Of a stretch of DNA of 64,000 nucleotides, positions 8,086 to 17,351 are shown one piece after another. Position 1 is the stretch's first letter, and each line of letters starts with the position of its first letter. This DNA comes from Actinopolymorpha sp. NPDC004070. GTDB lineage: Bacteria; Actinomycetota; Actinomycetes; Propionibacteriales; Actinopolymorphaceae. The stretch is from contig NZ_JBEXMJ010000004.1 in the NCBI RefSeq assembly GCF_040610475.1, positions 1 to 64,000 of the forward strand, written 5' to 3'. The notes beneath the pieces are model-generated. The model saw only the letters and a list, made by a program, of their open reading frames with translations. It did no database searches and was not told the origin of the DNA. The translations under genes were made by a program, and so were the position numbers.

Positions 8086-9920
8086 CCCACACACCGGCCG
8101 GCACAGAGGACAGCACAGCGACCGGCCCAGAGGGCAGCACGGCGGCCGGCACAGAGGGCAATGACTGGGTGAGCCGTACGGCCGACGAGGTGATGGCCGA
8201 GGCGGACCGCCGCGCACCCGGGGCGCCGGTCGTGTGCGCCTCCGGGCTCAGCCCGTCCGGGCCGATCCACCTGGGCAACCTCCGCGAGCTGATGGTCCCG
8301 CACTTGGTCGCCGACGAGATCCGCCGCCGGGGCCGCGAGTGCGTCCACCTGCTCTCCTGGGACGACTACGACCGGCTGCGCAGGGTCCCGGCCGGGTTGC
8401 CGCCGTCGTTCACCGAGCACGTCGGCCGCCCGCTGACCGCCGTGCCCGACCCCGACGGCACCTACGAGAGCTGGGCCGAACGCTTCAAGGCGCCGGTGCG
8501 GGCGGCCATGGACGCGCTCGGTATCGAGGTGCGCGAGATCAGCCAGACCGCGATGTACGCCTCGGGGACGTACGCCGACGCGATCCTGCACGCCCTGGAC
8601 GAACGCGCCCGCATCGACGCGATCCTGGCCCGCTACCGCACCCGGCCAGGAGTCGGGGACGCGGCGGACAACGCAGACGCCGAGGACTCCGGGAGCCAGG
8701 ATTCGGCGGCCGGCCTCTACTACCCCTACCGGCCGTACTGCCACCGCTGTGGCCGCGACACCACGCAGGTGACCTCCTACGACCAGGCCGGCGCGTCGGT
8801 CGACTACGCCTGCGCCGCCTGCGGCCACCGCGACCGCGTGCACCTGCGCGAGGACAACCGCGGCAAGCTGGTGTGGAAGGTCGACTGGCCGATGCGCTGG
8901 GCGCACGAGCGTGTGACGTTCGAACCGTTCGGCGCCGACCACTCCGCCCCGGGCTCCTCGTTCACCGTCGGCGCGCAGGTGGTCCGCGAGGTGTTCGGCG
9001 GGCAGCCGCCGGTCCCGTTGCCGTACTCCTTCGTCGGCATCCGCGGCATGGCGAAGATGTCGAGCTCGGCCGGAGGAGTGCCGACGCCGGCGGACGGCCT
9101 GCGGATCCTGGAGCCCGCGGTGCTGCGCTGGCTGTATGCCCGCCGGCTGCCCGGCCAGGCGTTCACCATCGACTTCGGGCCGGAGGTGGGCCGGCTGTAC
9201 GACGAGTGGGACCGGCTCGCCGCACGGATCGAGGCCGGGCAGGCACAGCCGTGGGAGCGGGATGTTGCCGACCGGGCGACCACGACCGGCCTCGGCCGGG
9301 TCGCGGGTCCGCGCCGGCGGGTGTCGTTCCGTGTCCTGGCCTCGCTGCTCGACGTCACCGCGGGCGACACCGCCCAGGTGGGCCGGATCCTCGCCGGCTT
9401 CGACGACGGCTTCCCGCACGACAACGCGCCGGACGACAACGCGCCGGGCGTCAGCGCGCCGGGCGTCACCGTCGACGACGTCGAGCCTCGGTTGAGCCTG
9501 GCCCGCACCTGGCTGGCCGAGCAGGTGCCCGCCGAGGAGCGCACCCACGTACGCACCGAACCCGACGCCGGCCTGCTGGCCTCGCTCACCACCGAGGACG
9601 CCACGTCGCTGCGGGAGCTCACCAGCCGGTTGACCGACGACTGGACGCTGACCGGGCTGACGCGTCTGGTGTACGGCGTTCCGAAGCTGCGGGTGGGCCT
9701 CACCCTGGACGACCCGGCGACGGCGGAGGTCAAGCGAGCGCAGCGGGGGTTCTTCCGGTTGCTGTACCGCCTGCTCGTCGGCGCCGACCGCGGGCCGCGG
9801 CTGCCCACCCTGCTGCTGGCCCTCGGCCCGGACCGGGTGCGGGCCCTGCTCGCAGAAGGCGGGCCGCTGCAGGAGGCAGGGACGTCCGGCGGGGAGAACC
9901 GGCTGACCGAACCTGGCTAG
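8082..9920 (+). CDS. lysS: Lysine--tRNA ligase, class I (LysRS-I)
   Basis: Charges tRNA-Lys with lysine using a Rossmann-type class I catalytic domain. The HIGH-like PSGPIHLGN is at residues ~58-66 and KMSSS near residue 325. Two CxxC pairs (CHRCGRD and CAACGHRD) form the zinc-binding insert. Length is 612 aa. The GTG start at 8082 overlaps the stop of the upstream kinase gene; the first ~30 residues are a repetitive Gly/Thr/Glu extension, and a DNAP/GVSAPG repeat lies near residue 450. Many bacteria rely on the unrelated class II LysRS. A class I copy in an actinobacterium may be the sole enzyme or an extra one linked to lysine-analogue tolerance; this window cannot decide. Confidence 0.92.
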   Translation: MTHTPAGTEDSTATGPEGSTAAGTEGNDWVSRTADEVMAEADRRAPGAPVVCASGLSPSGPIHLGNLRELMVPHLVADEIRRRGRECVHLLSWDDYDRLRRVPAGLPPSFTEHVGRPLTAVPDPDGTYESWAERFKAPVRAAMDALGIEVREISQTAMYASGTYADAILHALDERARIDAILARYRTRPGVGDAADNADAEDSGSQDSAAGLYYPYRPYCHRCGRDTTQVTSYDQAGASVDYACAACGHRDRVHLREDNRGKLVWKVDWPMRWAHERVTFEPFGADHSAPGSSFTVGAQVVREVFGGQPPVPLPYSFVGIRGMAKMSSSAGGVPTPADGLRILEPAVLRWLYARRLPGQAFTIDFGPEVGRLYDEWDRLAARIEAGQAQPWERDVADRATTTGLGRVAGPRRRVSFRVLASLLDVTAGDTAQVGRILAGFDDGFPHDNAPDDNAPGVSAPGVTVDDVEPRLSLARTWLAEQVPAEERTHVRTEPDAGLLASLTTEDATSLRELTSRLTDDWTLTGLTRLVYGVPKLRVGLTLDDPATAEVKRAQRGFFRLLYRLLVGADRGPRLPTLLLALGPDRVRALLAEGGPLQEAGTSGGENRLTEPG

Positions 9921-9998
9921 AACCCGGCCGGCGAGGTGCGACTCCCGGCTCACCTTCGTACGGTGGAAGAGATCCCCGAACGCTGCCAGGGAGGCATC

Positions 9999-10829
9999 GT
10001 GACCACCGTCGTGGAAACACCCCAGATTCTGAGTGACGCAGAGATCACGCAGTTCTGGGAGCAGGGTTATCTCCTCGTGCGCGGAGTAATTTCCCGGGAG
10101 GAGGCAGCCCACTACCGCGACCACATCCTCGACCTGATCCCGCGCAACCTCGCCTTGCCCGACCACTGGCACTCCTCTGCCGGCCGGATCAAGCCGATGC
10201 GCACCGCACACGACCACACCTTCGACACACCGGAACTCCTGCCGCTGTGGGCGAACGAGAAGCTCTACCACGTCGCCGCGCAGCTGCTGGAGTCGGCGAA
10301 GCTGCGGGTGCTGGACGGCTCGCTCGGCATCACCCTGCGCAACGACAGCGACCGGGACCGCGCGCTCAGCCAGACACTGCACATCGACGCGTCGGTGCCG
10401 ACCGACATCGACCAGTTCCTGTTCTCCCTCGCCGAGGTGCAGGTCGGCGGCTGCTTCTACTTCACCGACGTACTCCCGAACGGCGGCGGCATCCACGTCG
10501 TGCCCGGCGGGCACCGGATCGTGGAGGAGGAGGCGCGCGCCAACCCGAAGGGCCGCCACCTGCACGAGAACTGGAAGCGCATCACCCACCTGGAAAGCGT
10601 CGAGGTGACTGGTGAGGCCGGCGACTTCGCGCTGCTGCACCACCTGATGCCGCACGGCGCCTCGCACAACCGCCGGTCCACCCCGCGCGTGGCGCAGTTC
10701 CTTCGGTGGGTACGCGAGGACCAGCCGCACGGCGCGGGCAAGGCGCCCGAGCCGGGCCGGTACGGCGCCCGCCAGCTGGAGGCGGCCGGTCCCCTCGGCC
10801 GTAAGCTGCTCGGCGTCGAGCCCTGGTAG
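9999..10829 (+). CDS. Phytanoyl-CoA dioxygenase (PhyH) family Fe(II)/2-oxoglutarate oxygenase
   Basis: A 276-residue double-stranded beta-helix oxygenase. The iron triad is visible as H128-x-D130 (LHIDAS) and a distal H219 in [10 protein letters not shown]; an arginine just after it (R225/R226) would bind 2-oxoglutarate. The GTG start at 9999 follows AGGGAGG. The family hydroxylates varied small molecules; substrate unknown. Its stop lies 7 bp before manD, so the two are surely one transcript. That suggests an oxidation linked to sugar-acid catabolism. Confidence 0.85.
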   Translation: MTTVVETPQILSDAEITQFWEQGYLLVRGVISREEAAHYRDHILDLIPRNLALPDHWHSSAGRIKPMRTAHDHTFDTPELLPLWANEKLYHVAAQLLESAKLRVLDGSLGITLRNDSDRDRALSQTLHIDASVPTDIDQFLFSLAEVQVGGCFYFTDVLPNGGGIHVVPGGHRIVEEEARANPKGRHLHENWKRITHLESVEVTGEAGDFALLHHLMPHGASHNRRSTPRVAQFLRWVREDQPHGAGKAPEPGRYGARQLEAAGPLGRKLLGVEPW

Positions 10830-10836
10830 GCCCGGC

Positions 10837-12042
10837 ATGAGGATCACAGGTGCCCGGGTGATCGTGACGTCACCCGGGCGCAACTTCGTCACGTTGAAGG
10901 TCGAGACCGACGAGGGCGTCCACGGCGTCGGAGACGGCACCCTCAACGGCCGCGAGCTCGCCGTCGCGTCCTACCTCGCCGACCACGTCGTCCCCATGCT
11001 GGAGGGCCGCGACCCGGCCGACATCGAGGACACCTGGCAGCTGCTCTACAAGGGCGCGTACTGGCGGCGCGGCCCGGTGACGATGGCCGCGATCGCCGCC
11101 GTCGACATGGCGTTGTGGGACATCAAGGGCAAGGTCCTCGGCACGCCGGTCTACAACCTGCTCGGCGGCCGGTCCCGGAAGGGCGTGCTCTGCTACGGCC
11201 ACGCGTCCGGCCGGACCGTCGAGGACACGGTGGAGCAGGTGCTCCGGCTGCGGGAGGAGGGTTACCGCGCGATCCGGGCGCAGTGCGTGGTGCCCGGCAT
11301 CGACAACATGTACGGCACGCCGCGCGGCGACGTGTCCGGACAACGGCCCGACCTGCCGTTCGTCGAGGACGGCTGGTCGACCGAGAAGTACCTCCGCTTC
11401 GCGCCCGAGCTGTTCGGCAAGGTCCGCGAGGCGGTCGGGTTCGACGTGCACCTGCTGCACGACGCGCACCACCGGCTGACCCCGGCCGAGGCGGGCTGGC
11501 TGGGTAAGCGACTGGAGGACCACCAGCTGTTCTGGCTGGAGGACGCCGTACCCGCCGAGCTGCAGGAGAGCTTCCGGGTGATCCGGCAGCACACCACCAC
11601 CCCGCTCGCGGTGGGCGAGGTGTTCAACTCGCTGTACGACTGTCACCAGCTGATCCGCGAGCAGCTGATCGACTACGTGCGGGCCAGCGTCGTGCACGCG
11701 GGCGGGATCACCCACCTGCGCAAGATCGCGCACTTCGCCGAGCCGTACCACGTCCGCACCGGGTGCCACGGCGCCGCCGACCTGTCGCCGGTGTCGATGG
11801 CGGCCGCGCTGCACTTCGGCCTGGCCACCCACAACGCGGCGATCCAGGAGTACGGCCACCACAGCGAGGAGACGCTGGAGGTCTTCCCGCACGCCTGGTC
11901 GTTCGCCGACGGCTACCTCCACCCGGGCGAGGCGCCGGGGCTGGGTGTGGACATCGACGAGGGCCTCGCCGCGAAGTACGAGTACCAGCGCGGCTACCTG
12001 CCGGTCAGTCGCCGGGAGGACGGAACCGTCGGGAGCTGGTGA
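10837..12042 (+). CDS. manD: D-mannonate dehydratase family enolase-superfamily protein (ManD)
   Basis: A 401-residue enolase-superfamily protein closely matching ManD/RspA. Likely metal ligands are D209, E235 and E261; H211 and the R147/Y159 pair correspond to the catalytic residues described for ManD. Other family hallmarks are [20 protein letters not shown] and [15 protein letters not shown]. Canonical ManD converts D-mannonate to 2-keto-3-deoxy-gluconate in hexuronate breakdown. Many family members are slow or use D-gluconate, so the exact substrate is uncertain. It is 7 bp downstream of the PhyH gene and ends convergently with the nucleotidyltransferase at 12059. Confidence 0.88.
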   Translation: MRITGARVIVTSPGRNFVTLKVETDEGVHGVGDGTLNGRELAVASYLADHVVPMLEGRDPADIEDTWQLLYKGAYWRRGPVTMAAIAAVDMALWDIKGKVLGTPVYNLLGGRSRKGVLCYGHASGRTVEDTVEQVLRLREEGYRAIRAQCVVPGIDNMYGTPRGDVSGQRPDLPFVEDGWSTEKYLRFAPELFGKVREAVGFDVHLLHDAHHRLTPAEAGWLGKRLEDHQLFWLEDAVPAELQESFRVIRQHTTTPLAVGEVFNSLYDCHQLIREQLIDYVRASVVHAGGITHLRKIAHFAEPYHVRTGCHGAADLSPVSMAAALHFGLATHNAAIQEYGHHSEETLEVFPHAWSFADGYLHPGEAPGLGVDIDEGLAAKYEYQRGYLPVSRREDGTVGSW

Positions 12043-12058
12043 GGCCCGCGCCGACGAC

Positions 12059-13003
12059 TCAGTCCCGGGATCGAGTCCCGGTCTGGGCTTCGACCCATCC
12101 GGCCAGCCGGTCGGGTGGGTCGAAGCCCCAGGTCGCGGCGAGCGTCCGCCACAGCCGCTCACCCAGCTCCCACGCGGCGACGTACGCCCGGGTGAGATCG
12201 GCCGGCTCGGTGCGGGCGGAGGCCCGCGCCAGGACCTCGACCACCTCCGGAGACAGGTCCCGTTCGGCGAGGCGGGACGGCGTGAGCCACCGCCTGGTCG
12301 CCTGAGCAGACCCTGCCCCGTCCGGCCCCGACTCGGCCCCGCCCTCGGGCCCCGACTCGGCCAACCTGGCCATCCATGTCAGCTCGCGGCGTACGTGGGC
12401 GAGCGCGTCCTGGGAACGTTCCCACTCGCAGCGTCCGGCGACGTTGTGCCCGAGCACCCACCAGTTGGCGAAGCGTCCGCAGACCTGCTCCACCTCCGCC
12501 GGGGTGCTCGGGACCCGCGGGTGCTCGGGCAGCGCCGCCACCGCGGGTGTGAGCGTGCCGTCCCGGTCCAGCACGACCATCGCCTCCACGGGGGCGCCGC
12601 GCGCCGGCCAGTCGCGTACGACGTCGACGTCGGAGGCCGGCCACAGGTGCACCTCCACCCGCACCAGGCCGGAGTGCACTGCGACCCAGGCGCCGAACTC
12701 GTTGCGTACCAGCAGCGCCGGATCACCGACCTCCCGCAGCCACTCCGGCGGACCTGCCGGGTCGGTCGGCGCCGGATCAGTCGAGGCCGGGTCGGCGACG
12801 AACACCCAGTACTCCACGTCCGACCAGGCGTCACCGAGCCCGGCCGGCCGGGAGCCGTAGGTGAGGACGGCGCGTACTCGCTCGTCGGCGGTGAACGCCG
12901 CGCGGTACGCCGCGTCGAGCGCGTCCTGCGCCGCGGTGTCCGAAGCAGCCGAAGCAGCCGAAGCCGCCGAAGCAGCCGAGGCTGCCGGGGTCTTCGGGTT
13001 CAC
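12059..13003 (-). CDS. Lnu-like nucleotidyltransferase-fold protein
   Basis: The core starts with TYGSRPAGLGDAWSDVEYWV, the GS...SDxE pattern of minimal nucleotidyltransferases, and resembles lincosamide O-nucleotidyltransferases of the Lnu(B)/Lnu(F) type. The C-terminal half is helical, with WWVLGHNVAGRCEWERS. If active it would transfer AMP to a small molecule; resistance function is only an inference. The N-terminus carries five Ala-Ala-Ser repeats. The start is unclear: GTG at 13003 (used here) or GTG at 13027, which would overlap the stop of the neighbouring nucleotidyltransferase gene. It is third in a tightly packed set DUF3817 - NTase - NTase. Confidence 0.7.
   Translation of the reverse strand: MNPKTPAASAASAASAASAASDTAAQDALDAAYRAAFTADERVRAVLTYGSRPAGLGDAWSDVEYWVFVADPASTDPAPTDPAGPPEWLREVGDPALLVRNEFGAWVAVHSGLVRVEVHLWPASDVDVVRDWPARGAPVEAMVVLDRDGTLTPAVAALPEHPRVPSTPAEVEQVCGRFANWWVLGHNVAGRCEWERSQDALAHVRRELTWMARLAESGPEGGAESGPDGAGSAQATRRWLTPSRLAERDLSPEVVEVLARASARTEPADLTRAYVAAWELGERLWRTLAATWGFDPPDRLAGWVEAQTGTRSRD
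12942..12986 (-). repeat. Five 9-bp tandem repeats encoding (Ala-Ala-Ser)5
   Basis: Units of GAAGCAGCC, with small variants, run from 12942 to 12986 and encode an AAS repeat near the N-terminus of the Lnu-like protein. Such short coding repeats can change length by slippage. Confidence 0.8.
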
Positions 13004-13016
13004 GGGGAGTCCGGCG

Positions 13017-13856
13017 TCAGTCGCCACGGACGTCGGCCAGCAGCCGGTCGGCGTCGGCGAGTGCCGCGGTGAGCTCGGCCGGGGTGGTGCCGATCCCGCC
13101 GCACAGCGCCTGGGCGCGGGCCGCGAACGCAGGCGGCGCATCCGGCAACCGGCCCGCGGCGGCGACCAGGCCCTTCTCGTTCAGCACCCATCGGCCTGCG
13201 CGCGCGTGCAGCGCGTGCGCCATGATGCCGACCGCCCGCAGCACACACATCGCGACGTACGCCGCGTCGCCGCGCCCGGTCGCCTTGCGCGCCACCGCGA
13301 GGCTGAACTCCGCCTCCCACAGCCAGCCGACGAGCGCGTCCCGCAACGGCTTCGGATACCGCGCGGCGGCCTGCTGGAGCCGGCGCACCTCGCCGTCCGG
13401 GTCGGCGACGACGACGGCCGTGGCGAGCTCGCCGACGTAGGTCGTACTGAGGAATCCGAACGGGTGACCCGGCTGGTGGTGCAGGCCGAACTCCCCGCGC
13501 GCCGCGCGTTCCCACTCGTGGGTGACCCGGCCGAGGTCGCGCAGGATCCAGTCCACCGGGCCCTCGTCGGTGGACAGCCAGGCGCCGCCGTCGACCCAGG
13601 GTCCCCAGCCGCCCGGGGCGGCGACCTCGGTGGGCCGCCCGGTCAGGGTGGTGGCCAGGTGCGCCAGCGCGGGTACGTCGAGGGGTTCGCGGTAGTAGAC
13701 GCCGAGGTCGAGGTCGGAGCCGGCGTCGGCGGTGCCGCTGGCGTGGCTGCCGCCCACCACCACCGCGACGACGCCCGTCACCTCGACCAGAGCCTCCGCG
13801 TGGGTACGCGCCGTCGCCATCGGGTCCGCGTGCCCGCGTGCCGGCGGCTCAGTCAC
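13017..13856 (-). CDS. Nucleotidyltransferase domain protein
   Basis: A second nucleotidyltransferase-fold protein of 279 aa. The hallmark is VVGGSHASGTADAGSDLDLGV near residue 35, with GS and the DxD metal site. After the core comes a helical domain, and LNEKGL resembles the DUF4037 or aminoglycoside adenylyltransferase-like groups. The GTG at 13856 overlaps the end of the DUF3817 gene by 8 nt, so I prefer it to the ATG at 13820. The substrate is unknown; modification of a small molecule such as an antibiotic is possible. Immediately followed by the Lnu-like gene. Confidence 0.75.
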   Translation of the reverse strand: MTEPPARGHADPMATARTHAEALVEVTGVVAVVVGGSHASGTADAGSDLDLGVYYREPLDVPALAHLATTLTGRPTEVAAPGGWGPWVDGGAWLSTDEGPVDWILRDLGRVTHEWERAARGEFGLHHQPGHPFGFLSTTYVGELATAVVVADPDGEVRRLQQAAARYPKPLRDALVGWLWEAEFSLAVARKATGRGDAAYVAMCVLRAVGIMAHALHARAGRWVLNEKGLVAAAGRLPDAPPAFAARAQALCGGIGTTPAELTAALADADRLLADVRGD

Positions 13857-14199
13857 CGGCACCGACCCGCTCGCTCCGCCGGTCGCCCTCACGACCGCCG
13901 GTGCCCTGCCCGCGCCGGACGTCGCCGACGATCTTCCGCTCGGCGAAGAACGCCGCGAAGGGGATCGTTCCGGCCAGCATCACCAGCAGGATGCGTACCG
14001 GCCGCCACCGCAGCGAGAAGCCCAGCAGCAGCACCACCACGACGTAGGCCATGTAGAGGAAGCCGTGCAGCTGGCCGACCACCATGGTCGGGCCAGGGGT
14101 GTCGGCGAAGTACTTCAGCGGCATCGCGACCAGCACCAGCGCGAGCAGCACGACACCGGTGACGTAGGACATGACCCGGTAGACAGTCAGCAGCGGCAT
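13849..14199 (-). CDS. DUF3817 integral membrane protein
   Basis: A 116-residue protein with three predicted membrane segments: YVTGVVLLALVLVAMPL, GFLYMAYVVVVLLLGFSL and ILLVMLAGTIPFAAFFA, then a charged, Arg-rich tail. The HGFLYMAYVV region with the conserved His is typical of DUF3817 proteins, which are common in actinobacteria and have no known function. The ATG at 14199 is chosen because the upstream codons look non-coding. First gene of a three-gene overlapping set with two nucleotidyltransferases. Confidence 0.8.
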   Translation of the reverse strand: MPLLTVYRVMSYVTGVVLLALVLVAMPLKYFADTPGPTMVVGQLHGFLYMAYVVVVLLLGFSLRWRPVRILLVMLAGTIPFAAFFAERKIVGDVRRGQGTGGREGDRRSERVGAGD

Positions 14200-14711
14200 G
14201 GCGGAACCTTCGTGAGCTGGTGACTCGCTGCGGCCGGGGACGCACCGCACACGAGCGGGACCATGCCTGCATATCACGCGGACCCGCCGCCGGCCCCACC
14301 GCCTCAGCCGGTCACCGTGCTTCCCACGGCGTAGGTGGCCGAGCGGGCCGGCACGGTGGTCTGAGGGAAAAACCCTTCCCGTCCCGGCCGGTGCCGGTTA
14401 TGCTGTCTGGCCGCCAAAAATCCCGGTCTGCGCATGGTCAGCCCAGCCGCCGGGCAGATCCAGCCCCCACCTCACCCCCGGTCAGCCCGATTCGGGGGAA
14501 GTTCGACGTGCCTGCCCGCCCCGCCACCACCCGACCCCGGTCTGCCGGCGGGCGCCGTCCAAGATCCGACCCAAGCGCGAGACACCACACCCGCGCTGCT
14601 CCCCCGCGTGCCCAAGACGCGCCACACCGCGCGCTCTGCCTGCCCGCACTCATGCCACAGGCCTGCCACCCGCCTGTGGCGCATGCCAGTTGCCGAAGGG
14701 AGCCGCACAGC
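14200..14711. other. 512-bp intergenic region upstream of the ABC-2 exporter
   Basis: Divergent spacer between the DUF3817 gene and the ABC-2 permease gene. The frame is open on the plus strand through much of it, but the translation is Pro/Arg-rich and unlike any protein. A TATGCT (14399-14404) with a weak TTCCCG 17 bp upstream is a possible promoter for the exporter. The last 60 bp hold a perfect inverted repeat (see 14654). It implies a C-rich 5' leader of about 300 nt whose role is unknown. Confidence 0.4.
14654..14680 (+). promoter_or_regulatory. 9-bp inverted repeat in the leader of the ABC exporter operon
   Basis: GCCACAGGC (14654-14662) and GCCTGTGGC (14672-14680) are separated by 9 nt, with flanking CAT/ATG extending the dyad. 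It ends 31 bp before the permease ATG and could be a repressor site or an RNA hairpin. Confidence 0.45.
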
Positions 14712-15512
14712 ATGAGGGTCTATGCCGCGATCGCGTGGCGTACCTTCCGCCGATACTCGACCTACCGCGCCGCCACCGCGGCCGGCGTGTTCACCAACAC
14801 CGTCTTCGGCTTCATCATGGCGTTCACCTACATCGCGTTGTGGCGCGCCCGCCCCTCCCTCGGCGGGTACGACGTGAACGACGCGGTGACCTACGTCTGG
14901 CTCGGCCAGTCCCTCGGGATGGTCGGCGCCCTGTGGGGCGGCGGGTTCCGGGAGGAGCTCGCCGACCGGATCCGTACCGGCGACATCGCCGTCGACCTCT
15001 ACCGGCCCGTCGACCTGCAGGCGTGGTGGCTGGCCGCCGATCTGGGCCGGGCCGCGTTCCACCTGCTCGGGCGGGGCATCGGCCCGACGCTGGTGGGCGC
15101 GTTCGCGTTCACCCTCACGATTCCCGGCGACCTGGCCACCTGGCTGGCGTTCCTGCTGGCGGTCTTCCTGGGCGCGCTGGTCTGCTTCAGCCTCAACTAC
15201 CTGTTCACGTTGGTCGGCTTCTGGCTGATGGACGCCCGCGGGGTCCACCAGCTCGCGGGGGTGCTGGCGATGTTCTTCTCCGGCATGCTGCTGCCGCTGA
15301 ACGTCTTTCCCGGCTGGCTCGGCGACCTGGCCCGGGCGCTGCCGTGGTCGTCGGCGCTGCAGATCCCGGCGGACATCTTCCTCGGCAAGCGCCAGGGTGC
15401 CTCGCTGGTCTCCGCCCTCGCGTTCCAGGCGGGCTGGGCGCTGGTCCTGTGGCTGGCCGGGCGGGCGCTCACGCTGCTCGCCACCCGCAAGGTGGTGGTC
15501 CAGGGTGGCTGA
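14712..15512 (+). CDS. ABC-2 type permease (DUF990-like), subunit 1
   Basis: A 266-residue membrane protein with about six transmembrane segments, starting MRVYAAIAWRTFRRYSTYR. The pattern RIRTGDIAVDLYRPVDLQ after the second segment is typical of the DUF990/ABC2_membrane_6 permeases. The start is the ATG at 14712 after GAAGGGAGC. It overlaps the second permease by 8 nt and forms an exporter with it and the ATPase at 16311. Relatives have been described as drug or viologen exporters; the cargo here is unknown. Confidence 0.82.
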   Translation: MRVYAAIAWRTFRRYSTYRAATAAGVFTNTVFGFIMAFTYIALWRARPSLGGYDVNDAVTYVWLGQSLGMVGALWGGGFREELADRIRTGDIAVDLYRPVDLQAWWLAADLGRAAFHLLGRGIGPTLVGAFAFTLTIPGDLATWLAFLLAVFLGALVCFSLNYLFTLVGFWLMDARGVHQLAGVLAMFFSGMLLPLNVFPGWLGDLARALPWSSALQIPADIFLGKRQGASLVSALAFQAGWALVLWLAGRALTLLATRKVVVQGG

Positions 15513-16308
15513 CGCACTGCGGGCGTACGGCTGGATCGTCGCGATGTGGGTGCGGTCCACGATGGTCTACCGGGCGTCGTTCGCGATGCTCACCGTCGGG
15601 CAGTTCGTGGTCACCGGCTTCGACTTCGTGGCCATCTTCATCATGTTCGTGCACACCGACCGGCTCGGCGGGTTCGACCTGCCCGAGGTCGCCTTCCTGT
15701 ACGCGACGTCCGGGGTGGCGATGGGTACCGCCGACCTGCTGATCGGCAGTATCGAACGACTGGGCCGGCGGATCCGGGACGGCTCCCTGGACGTGATGCT
15801 GATCCGGCCGGTGCCGACGTTCGTCCAGGCCGCCGCCGACGACTTCGCGCTGCGCCGGCTGGGGCGGATCATCCAGAGCGCGCTGGTGTTCGGCTGGGCG
15901 ATGGTCGCGGTCGACGTGCACTGGACCTGGGACCGGATCGTGCTCCTGCCGGTCATGCTGGTCAGCGGCACGGTCATCTTCGCCTCGATCTTCGTGCTCG
16001 GCGCGGCCTTCCAGTTCGCCGCGACCGACGCCGCGGAGGTGGCCAACGCCTTCACCTACGGCGGCAACTTCCTCACGCAGTACCCACCGACGATCTTCGC
16101 CAAGGGCCTGCTCCGCGCGGCGACGTTCGGCGTACCGCTGGCGTTCGTCAACTGGCTGCCGGCCCTGCACATCCTCGGCCATCCGGACCCGCTCGGCCTG
16201 CCGAAGGCCTTCCAGTTCGCCTCGCCGCTGGCCGCCCTCGCCCTCGCCCTCGTCGCCGCGCTGGCCTGGCGGGCCGGCCTGCGCAGCTACCGCAGCACCG
16301 GGAGTTGA
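15505..16308 (+). CDS. ABC-2 type permease, subunit 2
   Basis: A 267-residue protein with about six membrane segments and the motif IRDGSLDVMLIRPVPTF, parallel to RTGDIAVDLYRPVD in subunit 1. The two probably form a heterodimeric channel. The GTG at 15505 overlaps the stop of subunit 1 by 8 nt, a sign of coupling. The stop lies 2 bp before the ATPase ATG. Confidence 0.82.
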   Translation: MADALRAYGWIVAMWVRSTMVYRASFAMLTVGQFVVTGFDFVAIFIMFVHTDRLGGFDLPEVAFLYATSGVAMGTADLLIGSIERLGRRIRDGSLDVMLIRPVPTFVQAAADDFALRRLGRIIQSALVFGWAMVAVDVHWTWDRIVLLPVMLVSGTVIFASIFVLGAAFQFAATDAAEVANAFTYGGNFLTQYPPTIFAKGLLRAATFGVPLAFVNWLPALHILGHPDPLGLPKAFQFASPLAALALALVAALAWRAGLRSYRSTGS

Positions 16309-16310
16309 CC

Positions 16311-17351
16311 ATGACCTCACCGACCACGCGTACGAACCAGTCGTCCCTCACCACCGCGACCGCCGAGCCCACGGCCGCGCGGCCCCTGATCGAGGTGCGG
16401 GACGTGCGGAAGACCTTCTCCGTACGACGACGAGCCGGGCGGTTGCGGCGTACCCGCTCGGAGGTGCACGCAGTCGCCGGACTGTCCTTCGAGGTGGCCG
16501 CCGGGGAGATGGTCGGCTACATCGGGCCCAACGGCGCGGGCAAGTCGACCACGATCAAGATGCTCACCGGCATCCTCGTACCCACCGCCGGCACGTTGCG
16601 CGTCGCCGGCATCGAACCGTCGCGCGACCGGATCCGGCTGGCCCGGCGGATCGGCGTCGTCTTCGGCCAGCGCACCACCTTGTGGTGGGACCTCCCGCTG
16701 CGGGACAGCTTCGGTCTCCTGCGGCGGATCTACAAGATCCCGGACGCGCGCTACCGCGAGAACCTCGACCACTACGTCGGCCTGCTCGAGCTCGGCCCGC
16801 TGCTCGACGTACCCGTCCGCCAGCTCTCCCTCGGCCAGCGGATGCGGGGCGACATCGCCGCCGCGCTGCTGCACGACCCGGAGGTGGTCTACCTCGACGA
16901 GCCCACCATCGGGCTGGACATCGTGAGCAAGGCCAAGGTGCGGGAGTTCCTGCGCGACCTCAACCGCCAACGCGGCACCACCGTCCTGCTGACCACCCAC
17001 GACCTCACCGACATCGAGCAACTGTGCTCGCGGGTGATGGTGATCGATCACGGGCGGGTGATGTACGACGGGAGCCTGCCCGGGCTGCACGACCTGAACG
17101 GCGGGAGCGAACGCACCCTCGTGGTCGACCTCGCCGAACCCGGCCCGCCGATCGAGGTGCCCGGCGCGAGCGTGGCCCGGGTGGACGGTCCGCGGCAGTG
17201 GCTGACCTTCCCGGCGGCGACCAGCGCCGCTCCCCTGGTGGCCTCGATCGCCGCCCGTTATCCGCTGGCGGACCTGTCCATCCAGGAGCCGGCGATCGAG
17301 TCGGTGATCGCCAGGATGTACGCCGCCGGCGGGGACGTCGGCGAGACCTGA
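16311..17351 (+). CDS. ABC transporter ATP-binding protein
   Basis: The cytoplasmic ATPase of the exporter, 346 aa. Walker A is GPNGAGKST near residue 75. The signature is LSLGQRMRG, one residue away from LSGGQ. Walker B is VVYLDEPTIGLD and the H-loop is TTHDLTDIE. The segment before the core has ~25 residues of low-complexity Thr/Ala. The ~80-residue C-terminal extension resembles the regulatory tail of DrrA/CcmA-type exporter ATPases. It follows the two permeases without a gap and completes the transporter. Confidence 0.9.
   Translation: MTSPTTRTNQSSLTTATAEPTAARPLIEVRDVRKTFSVRRRAGRLRRTRSEVHAVAGLSFEVAAGEMVGYIGPNGAGKSTTIKMLTGILVPTAGTLRVAGIEPSRDRIRLARRIGVVFGQRTTLWWDLPLRDSFGLLRRIYKIPDARYRENLDHYVGLLELGPLLDVPVRQLSLGQRMRGDIAAALLHDPEVVYLDEPTIGLDIVSKAKVREFLRDLNRQRGTTVLLTTHDLTDIEQLCSRVMVIDHGRVMYDGSLPGLHDLNGGSERTLVVDLAEPGPPIEVPGASVARVDGPRQWLTFPAATSAAPLVASIAARYPLADLSIQEPAIESVIARMYAAGGDVGET

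Noticed and set aside
7977..10946. 989-codon minus-strand frame opposite lysS and the PhyH gene
   Set aside because: Antisense shadow of well-supported plus-strand genes with catalytic motifs.
14220..14711. Upstream extension of the first ABC permease by 164 codons
   Set aside because: The extension is Pro/Arg/His-rich, has no membrane or domain character, and contains the hairpin; the ATG at 14712 has a proper ribosome site.
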